64,000 nt of DNA from Dyadobacter sp. CY326 (GTDB lineage Bacteria; Bacteroidota; Bacteroidia; Cytophagales; Spirosomataceae), in NCBI RefSeq assembly GCF_021390515.1, contig NZ_JAJUXI010000007.1, positions 310,001 to 374,000 on the forward strand. Direction: 5' to 3'. The position numbers and the translations under genes were made by a program. The notes under the pieces are model-generated. The model did not search any database. It was not told the origin of the DNA and saw only the letters and a list, made by a program, of their open reading frames with translations. Position 1 is the first letter of the stretch, and every line of letters begins with the position of its first letter. This document shows, piece after piece, positions 41,912 to 51,079 of the stretch.

Positions 41912-43045
41912 TCACCTTTTGACAAAAAACAACCGCACGAGGTTAAAAGTTGCGTCTCTGACCAACCCAAATGCTTCTGTCTGGGCCGAGTTTAAATCCA
42001 TCGGCCTATTCAAAACGGACGTAGCATAAGTCATGCCCGCATCACGCGCTTGCTCCGGCGTAATCTGTAATGTGCCGCAAATGACTGCCAAAGGCACATT
42101 ATATTGTCCGCAAAAATCGGCCAATCCTTTGACGACCTTGCCACTCAGCGTTTGTTCATCAACTTTCCCCTCTCCCGTTATCACGAGATCGGCATGGCTG
42201 ATCAGCTCCCCGATCCGCGACTGCTCGATAACAATGCTTACGCCATCTTTTAAAACTGCATTTAAAAACCAGAGACAACCGGCACCTAACCCGCCCGCAG
42301 CGCCCGCTCCCTGATCGTTACTGACATCTTCTCCAAAGGTTTCGGCTGCAACTTTGGCTAGATTTTGCAATCCTTTGTCCAGAATTTCTACCATATCCGC
42401 ATTCGCTCCTTTCTGCGGACCGTAAATGTAAGCGGCCCCATTAGGCCCGTATAACGGATTGGTCACGTCACAAGCCACGGTCACAGTGACATTCGATAGG
42501 CGCTTGTCCGCATGATCAGCATTGATAAAAGCAATGTCATTTAGTGATGCGCCTTCCGGGCGCAGCAGCGTTCTGTTTTTATCAAAAAACTGATAACCCA
42601 ATGCCATCGCCATGCCTATGCCTCCGTCCGTCGTTGCGCTGCCGCCGATGCCTAAAATAATGTGATTAACACCTTGTTCAAGTGCATGTTGTAACAACTG
42701 GCCAGTTCCGAAAGTGCTTGTGCGTAATGGGTTTCGCTCCGCCGCTGAAAGAAGCGCCAGCCCGGAAGCAGCTGCCATTTCAATGAAAGCCGTTTTCCTG
42801 TCTGCCGAAAGTCCATAGGAAGCATTGACAGGCCGTCCCAGTGGATCATTGACTGTCGCTGTAATGGTTTGACCGTTTGCGTGTTGTGTTAGTATTTGCG
42901 CAGTTCCTTCGCCGCCGTCTGCCAAAGGGATTGTGGTCACATTGGCATCGGGATATGCAAGCAAAATGCCCTCTTTGACCGCCTGGCAGACCTCACTCGC
43001 TTCCAGGGAACCACGAAATTTGTCTGGTGCAACAAAAATGTTCAC
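41912..43045 (-). CDS. glxK: Glycerate kinase
   Basis: A 377-residue type II (GlxK/GarK) glycerate kinase that turns D-glycerate into 2-phosphoglycerate. The APDKFRGSLEASEVCQAVKEG start, IPLADGGEGT, ILGIGGSATTDGG and GAGAAGGLGAG loops and LVITGEGKVDEQTLSGK are all family hallmarks. The start codon is GTG at 43045. It sits 18 bases after the PBP1A gene, although no glyoxylate genes are near. Confidence 0.92.
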   Translation of the reverse strand: MNIFVAPDKFRGSLEASEVCQAVKEGILLAYPDANVTTIPLADGGEGTAQILTQHANGQTITATVNDPLGRPVNASYGLSADRKTAFIEMAAASGLALLSAAERNPLRTSTFGTGQLLQHALEQGVNHIILGIGGSATTDGGIGMAMALGYQFFDKNRTLLRPEGASLNDIAFINADHADKRLSNVTVTVACDVTNPLYGPNGAAYIYGPQKGANADMVEILDKGLQNLAKVAAETFGEDVSNDQGAGAAGGLGAGCLWFLNAVLKDGVSIVIEQSRIGELISHADLVITGEGKVDEQTLSGKVVKGLADFCGQYNVPLAVICGTLQITPEQARDAGMTYATSVLNRPMDLNSAQTEAFGLVRDATFNLVRLFFVKR

Positions 43046-43063
43046 AATGAGCGCATTGGCTAA

Positions 43064-45361
43064 TTAAAACAAAATGCCCTCGTCATCGGAACGGGATGGC
43101 GGAACATAAGTGTCGGTGCTGTCGGAAGTCACGCCGCCGCATTCCCTGACGTAATTTTCAGGCTTGTTGAATGCGCCTTTTCTGTATTGAACGAGCGTTT
43201 GATCGTCGTAAACTTTTTTCATAAACAAGCCCCAGGCTGGCATGGCAATGCGTCCGCCTTGTCCATATGCAATGGTCCGGAAGTGAATGCTCCTATCCTC
43301 GCCCCCAACCCAAATGCCTGAAACCAAATGCTGCGTCATGCCCATGAACCAACCGTCTGAGTAATTGGATGTTGTTCCTGTTTTAGCAGCAATTTCGTTG
43401 CCGTCCGTTACGCCATATTGTTTCAACCGACCAGCAGTTCCGCCTGGATCTTCAACGGCGCCGCGCATCAGATAAAGCATGTTGTAAGCCATGTTTTCGC
43501 TAATTTCCTGATTTTGTTTTTGGAAAAATTCTTGCAAAACGTTGCCATAGCGGTCTTCAATGCGCAAAATCGTCATGGGCTCTGTCCTGTGTCCGCCATT
43601 AGCAAAAGCGCTGTAAGCACCAACCATCTCAAAAACAGAAACATCGCTGATCCCCAAACAAAGTGAGGGAACTTCCTGTAACTTACTCGTTATGCCAAGC
43701 TTATGCGCATATTCAGCAACCGTTTTCGCTTTCACCATTTTGATGAGATAAGCGCTCACCGTATTGACCGATTTCCCCAAAGCCTGACGTAATGACAGGG
43801 ATTGATATGAATATTTATTGTTAGAGTTTTTAGGAGACCAGCCGCCTGGAACGCCGTCAGATGGCCCAAAGTAAATCGGCGCATCGGTTACGTGATCGCA
43901 CGGCGTCAGGAAGTTTTTGTCCAAAGCCGAGACGTAAACGAATGGCTTGAATGTAGAACCTGGCTGGCGAGAACCCTGCTTTACGTGATCATATTTGAAA
44001 TATTTAAAATTAATGCCGCCAACCCATGCCTTCACGTGGCCGTTTCTCGGATCCATTGACATCATCCCCGCACGTAAAAAACGCTTGTAATAAGCAATGG
44101 AATCCAGCGGACTCATCATTACTTCTTTCTCACCATTCCATGAGAAAACCTTCATCTTGTAAGGTTTGCGCATTACTTTCCAAGCTTCTTCCTCGCCCAG
44201 ATCGCGCTTCAATGAGATGAAATGCGGTGATCTTTTTGCAGCTGTTGTCAGGAAACCCGGAATTTCTTTTCCATTATCGAAAGACCAGGGATTGCGGCCT
44301 TTCCAATGTTCATCAAAAAGCTTTTGCTGTTGCTTCATATGCTCGGTGAGCGCATCTTCCTGGTAACGCTGCATGCGCGAATCGATGGTTGTATAAATGC
44401 GTAACCCGCTTGTATACAGGTCGTAATTCGTGTCATGTTCCTCATTATAAAGCTTCACCCAACTCTTCAAATAACCGCGCATTGATTCTCTGAAATACGG
44501 CGCGAGACCGGTGTTATGGCTGTCAACGGTGAAGTCCATGCCAAGCGGCTTTGCTTTGTATCTTTCAAAATCTTCTGCCGGAATGTAGTCGTATTTCGCC
44601 ATTTGAGCCAGAACCGTATTTCGACGGTTCAATGCATTTGTTGGGAAGCGCAACGGGTTGAAAAGCGTTGGATTTTGCAGCATTCCTACAAGTAATGCTG
44701 CTTCGGTAACATTCAAATCCCATGCTTCTTTGTCAAAATAAGTCTTCGCGGCAACCTTGATCCCGTAGGTGTTATTGCCAAAAGAAACGGTGTTGAGATA
44801 CATTTGCATGATCTCCTGCTTAGTATATTTTCTTTCCAGAATGACGGACAGAATCCATTCTTTCGTTTTTGCGATGACAATGCGAACCAAAGGAATTTTC
44901 CCCAAAAGTCCCTCAAATTCCTCTGAACGCGTATTAAACAGGTTTTTGGCAACCTGCTGTGTCAGCGTGCTTCCTCCTCCTGAACTAGAATTTCCGGAAA
45001 CCACACCCTTAAACACGCGCAATAAACTTCTGGGGTCAATGCCGGAGTGATTAACAAATCGTGCGTCTTCCGTCGCAATCAATGCGTCGATCAGGTTCGG
45101 CGAAATTTGTGAAATGTCAATTTGCGTGCGGTTTTCGAAGAAATATTTACCGAGCGACTTTCCATCTTCGCTGATCAGTTCGGATGCAAGCTCACTTTTA
45201 GGATTTTCGAGCGTTTTCAAATCGGGCATTCCACCGAAAAGCCAGAAGAAATTGAAGCTGACGGCAACAATGTAAAGTATAACTAGACCCAGTCCAACTG
45301 CAATAGTCCGCCATAGACGGATTATGGTGCGGCGATACTTTCCGGGTTGAAGCTCAAACAT
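43064..45361 (-). CDS. Penicillin-binding protein 1A
   Basis: A 765-residue class A penicillin-binding protein that polymerises and cross-links peptidoglycan. An N-terminal membrane helix (AVGLGLVILYIVAVSFNFFWLF) is followed by a GT51 glycosyltransferase domain (ATEDARFVNHSGID; GGGSTLTQQVAKNL; LERKYTKQEIMQMYLN) and a transpeptidase domain with the active Ser in QPGSTFKPF, SVNT and KTGTT. It falls between sprE and the glycerate kinase gene on the same strand. Confidence 0.94.
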   Translation of the reverse strand: MFELQPGKYRRTIIRLWRTIAVGLGLVILYIVAVSFNFFWLFGGMPDLKTLENPKSELASELISEDGKSLGKYFFENRTQIDISQISPNLIDALIATEDARFVNHSGIDPRSLLRVFKGVVSGNSSSGGGSTLTQQVAKNLFNTRSEEFEGLLGKIPLVRIVIAKTKEWILSVILERKYTKQEIMQMYLNTVSFGNNTYGIKVAAKTYFDKEAWDLNVTEAALLVGMLQNPTLFNPLRFPTNALNRRNTVLAQMAKYDYIPAEDFERYKAKPLGMDFTVDSHNTGLAPYFRESMRGYLKSWVKLYNEEHDTNYDLYTSGLRIYTTIDSRMQRYQEDALTEHMKQQQKLFDEHWKGRNPWSFDNGKEIPGFLTTAAKRSPHFISLKRDLGEEEAWKVMRKPYKMKVFSWNGEKEVMMSPLDSIAYYKRFLRAGMMSMDPRNGHVKAWVGGINFKYFKYDHVKQGSRQPGSTFKPFVYVSALDKNFLTPCDHVTDAPIYFGPSDGVPGGWSPKNSNNKYSYQSLSLRQALGKSVNTVSAYLIKMVKAKTVAEYAHKLGITSKLQEVPSLCLGISDVSVFEMVGAYSAFANGGHRTEPMTILRIEDRYGNVLQEFFQKQNQEISENMAYNMLYLMRGAVEDPGGTAGRLKQYGVTDGNEIAAKTGTTSNYSDGWFMGMTQHLVSGIWVGGEDRSIHFRTIAYGQGGRIAMPAWGLFMKKVYDDQTLVQYRKGAFNKPENYVRECGGVTSDSTDTYVPPSRSDDEGILF

Positions 45362-45411
45362 AAACGTGGGGTTAATTAATTGTAAACTGACAAATATACG
45401 ATTTCAGCTAG

Positions 45412-47619
45412 TTATCTCTTTCCCATGGAAAGTGAATTCAGCTCTTGCATTTCTTTCAGGCGAGGGAGGTAAATACTGGAAGGATATAATCTCATAAATT
45501 CGGTAATGGCTTGTGTGTAAGCTTCTTTACCCCGCACTTTACCGATCAGGAAAACCCTTAAAAGTGCGAATTTATCTTCAATTGCGTGGCCTTTATAAGC
45601 AGGCAGGTTTTGTTCAATTTCTTCAAGCGCTCTGGCATAATCTCCTTTGCTGTAAAGCGCATAGGCCGCTTCATACTCTTTTACAGGGTTGCCGGAACCG
45701 GCCAAGTCGCCTGCATTGCCAGTCGTTTTTCCCACCAACCGGGCGTAAGTTGATGTCGGATATTCATTCAGCAGCCGCGATTTCCAGGCATTTTTATCAT
45801 TCTCACTTTCATAGGTGAGATACAACAAATAATAGATTTCCTCCTTGTATTGCGTCTTTGGATAATCAGCCAAAACACGCTCAAACGTGTTGATGGATCT
45901 TTGCTGCTCTTTCAGATCAAATCTGTAAATCTTGCCCAGGTTATACAACGCATCTTCTTTTCTCTTTTGAGAATCGCCCATCTGGCCTTCTGTGAGCGGA
46001 ATGCTTTGTTTAAGCGATGCATGCAATGCGTCCCATTCCGGGGAGCCTTTTTTAAGGCTGTTGTCGGCCACGAGTTCCGTCGTAGGTGCCAGCGAGTCGG
46101 GCGCGTTGATTCCATTGTTAGCCAATGACCGCATTTGTCGACTGCTTCTGCGCCAATCGTCTTCAAGCGGACGGTTGCCCCAGGCTCTTTTGAAATCCAT
46201 TTTTCCCTGATTGATCAATGCGGGATCATACAGTTCCCAGCGGCGTTCGCCTCCATTCATCAGGGGACTTTGGACACTCTGGACATTGGTGTTTTGCGCA
46301 GCAAGCAATGCTTTTTGAGCCTTGGCTTCTTCCGCCTTCCGTTCGCTCTCTTGCGCCTCTATAATCGCATCGATTCGGTTATCGAGTGCGGCCGGATTCA
46401 TTTGCGCCAATTTCTGCAAACTATCCTCGGTGTTGACAATTGTATATTGTTCTACAAACTGGTCCAATGCTCTTTTTCTTTCTGAAACCAACTTATATTC
46501 TGGTGCCGTCTGCGGAAGGATCGTCAATGCGCTGTCATAATAGGCTTTCGAAACTTCAAACTTTTCCAGGGACTCATAATTGATTCGTGCAAGCTGCAAA
46601 TAAGTGTAAGCTTTTTGCTCCATGTTCGTGCCTTTGGAAGCAGCCGCCGACTTTTGCAAGTAATCGATTGCCTCAGGAATTTGTTTTCTGTGCTCGGCAA
46701 GCAAACCCATCGTGAAATAGATCTTATCCCGCAAATCATCATTCTTGCGATCGCGCAACATTTTTGCAAAACCGACATCGTCCAAATCTTTTTTAGGATC
46801 CAGAACGACTTCATTTTGCAGCGAATTCATGGATGAATAAAAGCCCAGATCATATCCAGGCCGGTTTTTGCTCACGCTCCGGTAATGCTTGTTGGCCAAT
46901 GCATATTGTCCAAGGCGGTCATACATTTGCGCAGCCGCAAAATGAATCCGGGCAGTTTCGGTTGATTTTTTTAAAAGCGGAAATGTCTCTTCGAGAATGG
47001 CAACGGAAGTCAGATACTCGCCATTCTGCTGGTGCAAATAAGCTTTGGTAAGATAAAATTCACGGGCCGAAGACTTTGTCAGTGGCTGCTGACTCAAATA
47101 TTCTGCAACACCCAATGCATTCGAATAATCTTTCCGAATGGTGTAAGCCCGCATAAGCAGGATCAGCGCATCATTTTTGTCATTTTCGTCGCGGCCATTG
47201 GCATATACATAACGCAATGCTTCCAAACCATCCGCCCACTCTCCCAGATACAACCGTGATTTACCTAAAACAATGTAACTGTTATCCATCCATTTGCTGT
47301 TTTGATGCTTTTCAGCCACGATGGACGACTTTTTGATGGCATCCTGCAACTGCAGTTTAACCGGCAACGACAACACAGAATCTAAGGGAAGCAGGATCGG
47401 CAGCAGCTCGTTATAATTTTCTTTGTATGCCTTACTCATTTGAAATTCAGCCTCAGCAAGACTTTGCTCGGCCATAAAGTAGGCATTATAACGCGCAGAA
47501 AGATTGTGAAAACCGATTGCACCAGGTTTTGTACTGAACTGTGAACAGGCTGTCAGCATACCGATAAACGTAAGCGAAAGCACTATCCGGCAGGTGTAGA
47601 GGGCAAAAGGGTTGGTCAC
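45412..47619 (-). CDS. sprE: SprE/PorW: T9SS-associated TPR lipoprotein
   Basis: A 735-residue lipoprotein with many TPR repeats. The mature N-terminus after the lipobox LTAC contains GFHNLSARYNAYFMAEQSLAEAE, the mark of SprE (Flavobacterium) and PorW (Porphyromonas), an outer-membrane partner of the type IX secretion motor and ring. I choose a GTG start at 47619 giving a normal lipoprotein signal; the longer frame to 47724 starts upstream of a promoter-like TAGATTTG. The late FDLKEQQRSINTFERVLADYPKTQYKEEIYYLLYLTYE segment is typical TPR. Confidence 0.82.
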   Translation of the reverse strand: MTNPFALYTCRIVLSLTFIGMLTACSQFSTKPGAIGFHNLSARYNAYFMAEQSLAEAEFQMSKAYKENYNELLPILLPLDSVLSLPVKLQLQDAIKKSSIVAEKHQNSKWMDNSYIVLGKSRLYLGEWADGLEALRYVYANGRDENDKNDALILLMRAYTIRKDYSNALGVAEYLSQQPLTKSSAREFYLTKAYLHQQNGEYLTSVAILEETFPLLKKSTETARIHFAAAQMYDRLGQYALANKHYRSVSKNRPGYDLGFYSSMNSLQNEVVLDPKKDLDDVGFAKMLRDRKNDDLRDKIYFTMGLLAEHRKQIPEAIDYLQKSAAASKGTNMEQKAYTYLQLARINYESLEKFEVSKAYYDSALTILPQTAPEYKLVSERKRALDQFVEQYTIVNTEDSLQKLAQMNPAALDNRIDAIIEAQESERKAEEAKAQKALLAAQNTNVQSVQSPLMNGGERRWELYDPALINQGKMDFKRAWGNRPLEDDWRRSSRQMRSLANNGINAPDSLAPTTELVADNSLKKGSPEWDALHASLKQSIPLTEGQMGDSQKRKEDALYNLGKIYRFDLKEQQRSINTFERVLADYPKTQYKEEIYYLLYLTYESENDKNAWKSRLLNEYPTSTYARLVGKTTGNAGDLAGSGNPVKEYEAAYALYSKGDYARALEEIEQNLPAYKGHAIEDKFALLRVFLIGKVRGKEAYTQAITEFMRLYPSSIYLPRLKEMQELNSLSMGKR

Positions 47620-47657
47620 AAATATGAAGTTAGGGATGTTTTGTATCTTCTTATGAG

Positions 47658-47665
47658 CAAATCTA
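47658..47665 (-). promoter_or_regulatory. -7 box upstream of sprE
   Basis: TAGATTTG on the minus strand fits TAnnTTTG exactly and lies 38 bases before the chosen GTG start. No -33 TTTG at the usual distance is visible. It argues against the longer sprE frame. Confidence 0.4.
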
Positions 47666-47705
47666 AAACGGTAATTTAAATAATTACGTATCGAAGACAA
47701 GGGCA

Positions 47706-47736
47706 ATTGTAAAAATTGAAGCAATTTTACGACAAT
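47706..47736. repeat. Imperfect inverted repeat between sprE and atpZ
   Basis: ATTGTAAAAATTG and CAATTTTACGACAAT, three bases apart, are inverted copies that differ by two inserted bases and one change. It lies just before atpZ in the divergent gap and may be an operator or a 5' leader hairpin. Confidence 0.4.
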
Positions 47737-47740
47737 AACA

Positions 47741-48001
47741 ATGAGCAGTCAAATGAAAACGGACAACGATCAGGCAGGAAAAGACGAGCGAAAAAGGGCA
47801 TTGCAAAAACAATCGTCCGGTTTTCTGAAATACTCGGGCATGGCTACGCAAATGCTCGGCACCATTCTTATTTTCACTTACGGCGGCTACAAGCTGGACG
47901 AATGGCAGCAAAACAACGTGCCCGTTTGGACATTGATTATGTCGCTGTTATCGATCGCAGGCTCCTTATATATGCTGATCCGGGGTTTTACAAAGAAATA
48001 G
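47741..48001 (+). CDS. atpZ: AtpZ/AtpI family protein
   Basis: An 86-residue membrane protein with two helices. KYSGMATQMLGTILIFTYGGYKLDEW and WTLIMSLLSIAGSLYMLIRGF match the AtpZ family, which sits at the head of F-type ATP synthase operons and helps assemble the c-ring or admit magnesium or calcium. A GTG/ATG choice is not an issue; the ATG at 47741 is used, with a second ATG four codons on. Confidence 0.85.
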   Translation: MSSQMKTDNDQAGKDERKRALQKQSSGFLKYSGMATQMLGTILIFTYGGYKLDEWQQNNVPVWTLIMSLLSIAGSLYMLIRGFTKK

Positions 48002-48024
48002 ATTTTATCAAAAAACCGTCAGGC

Positions 48025-48384
48025 ATGTTACGCACTATTGCTGCAACCGTCATCATTGGAATTGCATTTTTCCTTGCTCAGCATTTTCACTTCGACCGCT
48101 TCCTTCATCCTTATATATGGTACATTCTGATCTTCTTTTTCGGGCTGTCATTCTTCGCCCATCGTTTGATGGAGCTTGGGTTTCGCAACAATCGCGAAAA
48201 ATTTGTCACGTTCTATATCGCAGTCATTGTGGGCAGGATCATTTTAAGTCTAGTCTTTATTGGACTGTTTTTGTTCAAAGGGTTAAGTGACTCATTCCTA
48301 TTTATAACCAACTTTTTTGCTCTCTATTTGTTTTATACATGCTTTGAAATATATGGTTTCTATCGTACCTTGCGCCGCAATTGA
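48025..48384 (+). CDS. ATP synthase operon membrane protein (AtpI-like)
   Basis: A 119-residue protein with four hydrophobic helices (LRTIAATVIIGIAFFLAQHF; YIWYILIFFFGLSFFAHRLM; FYIAVIVGRIILSLVFIGLFLF; FLFITNFFALYLFYTCFEIYGF). It lies 23 bases after atpZ and 24 before atpB, so it is surely part of the operon and probably fills the AtpI role in c-ring assembly. Similarity to classical AtpI is weak by eye. The open frame extends back through atpZ, but that portion is out of frame with it and not coding. Confidence 0.75.
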   Translation: MLRTIAATVIIGIAFFLAQHFHFDRFLHPYIWYILIFFFGLSFFAHRLMELGFRNNREKFVTFYIAVIVGRIILSLVFIGLFLFKGLSDSFLFITNFFALYLFYTCFEIYGFYRTLRRN

Positions 48385-48408
48385 CAAAGCATCGCATTTA
48401 AAGCATCT

Positions 48409-49503
48409 ATGTACACCCATTTGAGACTGTTTTTTACCACTGCCCTGGTTGCGGCAACTTGCCTTTTCAATGTTCCTACAAGAGCGGCCGAACCTGTACA
48501 GCACGAGGCTGAAAAGGCTGTTGAAGGCATTAATCAGGCCGAGCATAAAATTGAACATAATCTTGAAGAGTCAGAGGAAAAGTTCAATATCGGCCAGATG
48601 ATCATGCACCACATTGCCGACTCGCATGAGTGGGAAATTACGCATGGTGTGGTTCTTCCGCTTCCTGTTATCCTTTATTCAGCAGACCGCGGAATTGAAG
48701 TTTTCTCATCTTCGAACTTTCACAACGATCACCACGAATACAATGGTTATCACCTTGTTCACGGTGATGCCGAGACGATTGTTCCGGTTGACGAGTCCCG
48801 CACAGTTTACGATTTCTCGATCACCAAGAACGTTGCTTCCATGCTATTGAGCGCGGTGATCTTGATCCTGATCTTCACAAGCATCGCAAGTTTTTATAAA
48901 AACAACAAAGGAAAAGCGCCAAGAGGATTTCAGTCTGCAATGGAAGTGATTATTCTTTTTATACGCGACGATGTTGTGAAGCCGAACATTGGTCCGAAAT
49001 ACGAAAAATATCTTCCTTACCTGCTTACATTGTTCTTCTTTATCCTGGTGAACAACATTCTGGGCTTGCTTCCCGGATCGGCTAATGTTACGGGTAACAT
49101 CGCCATCACCATGACGCTTGCCGTGTTAACATTCATTGTCGTTCACTTGAATGCAAACGGTAATTATTACAAACACCTTGTGAAGCCAGACGGCGTTCCG
49201 GTTCCTTTGTTGCTGATTATGATTCCTGTTGAGATTGTAGGCGTATTTATGAAGCCTTTCTCATTGATGGTCCGGTTATTCGCCAACATGACAGCAGGTC
49301 ACATTATCTTGCTAAGCCTTTTTGGTCTGATCTTCATTTTCCAAAGCATTGTAATCGCTCCGGTTATCTCGCTTTTCGCCTTGTTCCTGAACTTCATCGA
49401 GATCATGGTGGCGTTTATTCAGGCATTTATTTTTACCCTTTTATCGTCCATGTACATTGGAAGTGCCATCGAAGAGCACAGCCACGCAGATCACGGACAT
49501 TGA
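48409..49503 (+). CDS. atpB: ATP synthase F0 subunit a
   Basis: A 364-residue subunit forming the proton half-channels beside the c-ring. The stator Arg is in SLMVRLFANMTAGH, and IEIMVAFIQAFIFTLLSSMYIG is the last helix. Unlike E. coli, it begins with a signal-like peptide (ending PTRAA) and a charged, His-containing extension of about 100 residues (EAEKAVEGINQAEHKIEHNLEESEEKF) as in other Bacteroidota. The C-terminus ends in a His-rich tail. Confidence 0.95.
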   Translation: MYTHLRLFFTTALVAATCLFNVPTRAAEPVQHEAEKAVEGINQAEHKIEHNLEESEEKFNIGQMIMHHIADSHEWEITHGVVLPLPVILYSADRGIEVFSSSNFHNDHHEYNGYHLVHGDAETIVPVDESRTVYDFSITKNVASMLLSAVILILIFTSIASFYKNNKGKAPRGFQSAMEVIILFIRDDVVKPNIGPKYEKYLPYLLTLFFFILVNNILGLLPGSANVTGNIAITMTLAVLTFIVVHLNANGNYYKHLVKPDGVPVPLLLIMIPVEIVGVFMKPFSLMVRLFANMTAGHIILLSLFGLIFIFQSIVIAPVISLFALFLNFIEIMVAFIQAFIFTLLSSMYIGSAIEEHSHADHGH

Positions 49504-49812
<309 letters not shown>

Positions 49813-49822
49813 TAAAAACATT

Positions 49823-49834
49823 GGACTTCGGTCC
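49823..49834 (+). other. UUCG hairpin after atpE
   Basis: GGAC-TTCG-GTCC, a 4-bp stem capped by a stable UUCG tetraloop, starts 10 bases after the atpE stop. It could protect the atpE message from 3' decay. Confidence 0.45.
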
Positions 49835-49878
49835 TTACTTCTTTCGCATTAGGCGTTAGAGGTAACATTGAAATTCTT

Positions 49879-49908
49879 CGTGGGAGCATTAGGCTTCCAC
49901 GATTTTTT
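49879..49908 (+). terminator. Terminator-like hairpin between atpE and atpF
   Basis: CGTGGGAGC pairs with GCTTCCACG (nine pairs, one G-U) around a five-base loop, followed after one A by six T. It has the form of an intrinsic terminator inside the atp operon, 46 bases before the atpF ATG, and may lower transcription of atpF and atpH relative to atpE. Confidence 0.6.
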
Positions 49909-49954
49909 AAGAAATAAAAGAGAGCGGTTCTTAACACTCAAAACTCATTATACT

Positions 49955-50449
49955 ATGTCATTGCTTACTCCAAACCCAGGTCTTATTTTCTGGATGCTTG
50001 TGGTATTCTTGCTGGTTGTTTTCATCTTAGCCAAATTCGCTTGGAAACCAATCATTAAAGGACTTAAAGATCGTGAAAACGAAATCCAGGGCGCACTTGA
50101 TCTTGCAGAAAGAACAAGAGCTGAAATGGTTAAATTGAAATCAGATAATGAAAAGCTGATCGCAGAAGCAAATGCAGTGCGTGATCAAATCCTTCGTGAC
50201 GCCAAAGATGCTGCTGATCGCACAATCCTTGAATCAAAAGACAAGGCAGCTGTGGAAGCGCAAAAAATGATTGACAGCGCGCGTGAAGCGATCCGTAACG
50301 AGCAACAACTTGCTGTTACCAAGATCAGAAAAGAAGTTGCTACACTTTCACTGGAAATTGCCGAGAAAGTTTTGCACCGCGAATTGAAAGACAAAGCAGC
50401 GCAAGAACAATTGATCGCAGAACTTGCTTCATCTGCCCGCCTTAACTAA
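49955..50449 (+). CDS. atpF: ATP synthase F0 subunit b
   Basis: A 164-residue stator subunit: an N-terminal membrane helix (LIFWMLVVFLLVVFILAKFAW) followed by a long charged coiled coil reaching towards F1 (IIKGLKDRENEIQGALDLAERTRAEMVKLKSDNEKLIAEA). The start is the ATG giving MSLLTPNPG; a longer frame of 29 codons covers the intergenic hairpin and is not coding. The 23-base gap to atpH shows co-transcription. Confidence 0.94.
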   Translation: MSLLTPNPGLIFWMLVVFLLVVFILAKFAWKPIIKGLKDRENEIQGALDLAERTRAEMVKLKSDNEKLIAEANAVRDQILRDAKDAADRTILESKDKAAVEAQKMIDSAREAIRNEQQLAVTKIRKEVATLSLEIAEKVLHRELKDKAAQEQLIAELASSARLN

Positions 50450-50472
50450 AAAGTATACAAAATTAATTTACG

Positions 50473-51009
50473 ATGTCAGTAAGTATAGTTGCTTCCAGAT
50501 ACGCAAAATCGCTGATTGAACTGGCGAAGGAACAAAACGTTCTTGAAGCAGTTTACCAGGATATGCTTTTATTTAAGGATACGGCTGATAAAAACAGGGG
50601 CTTAATGCTTGCATTGAAAAGCCCGGTTGTGCGTCACGAGAAAAAACTAAACATTTTGAAAGCCCTTTTCGAAGCACGCGTCAATCCAGTTTCTTACGCG
50701 ATCTTTAACATCATTACGAAGAAAAACAGGGAATCCATTCTCGACGAAATAGCAAACGAATTTGTAATCGCCTATAATCTATTCCAGGGCATTCAAAGGG
50801 CAACGGTTACAACGACAACGCCACTGACAGAAGAATTGCGCAAGCAGTTTACAGATATAGTCACTGAAAAAACGGGCCGGACGGTGCAATTGGCCGAGAA
50901 AATTGATCCGAACCTTATCGGTGGATATGTGCTTAAAATTGATGACCGTCAGATTGACGCGTCATTGAGAAGCCGTCTTAATGAACTTAAATTACAGTTT
51001 GTAAACTGA
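50473..51009 (+). CDS. atpH: ATP synthase F1 subunit delta
   Basis: A 178-residue OSCP-type subunit linking the stator b helices to the top of F1. The N-terminal ASRYAKSLIELAKEQNVLEAVYQDMLLF helices and the C-terminal DPNLIGGYVLKIDDRQIDASLRSRLNEL strand match the family. It is the last atp gene here: a terminator and an opposite-strand gene follow where atpA and atpG would normally lie. Confidence 0.94.
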   Translation: MSVSIVASRYAKSLIELAKEQNVLEAVYQDMLLFKDTADKNRGLMLALKSPVVRHEKKLNILKALFEARVNPVSYAIFNIITKKNRESILDEIANEFVIAYNLFQGIQRATVTTTTPLTEELRKQFTDIVTEKTGRTVQLAEKIDPNLIGGYVLKIDDRQIDASLRSRLNELKLQFVN

Positions 51010-51030
51010 TATTTTTATCTGCATAATTTG

Positions 51031-51066
51031 GAAGACCCGGCAGCTATGCGGCCAGGTCTTTTTTTA
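51031..51066. terminator. Terminator after atpH
   Basis: AAGACCCGGC and GGCCAGGTCTT pair around a short loop (AGCTATGC region) and a seven-base T-run follows, 22 bases after the atpH stop. Confidence 0.85.
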
Positions 51067-51079
51067 TGCGCGAGTGTTT

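Noticed and set aside
47620-47724. Longer sprE frame from a TTG at 47724
   Set aside because: It would lie upstream of the promoter-like TAGATTTG and bury the lipoprotein signal 36 residues inside.
47716-48024. N-terminal extension of the AtpI-like frame
   Set aside because: It overlaps atpZ in another frame, is rich in Arg and His and matches nothing; the membrane protein starts at 48025.
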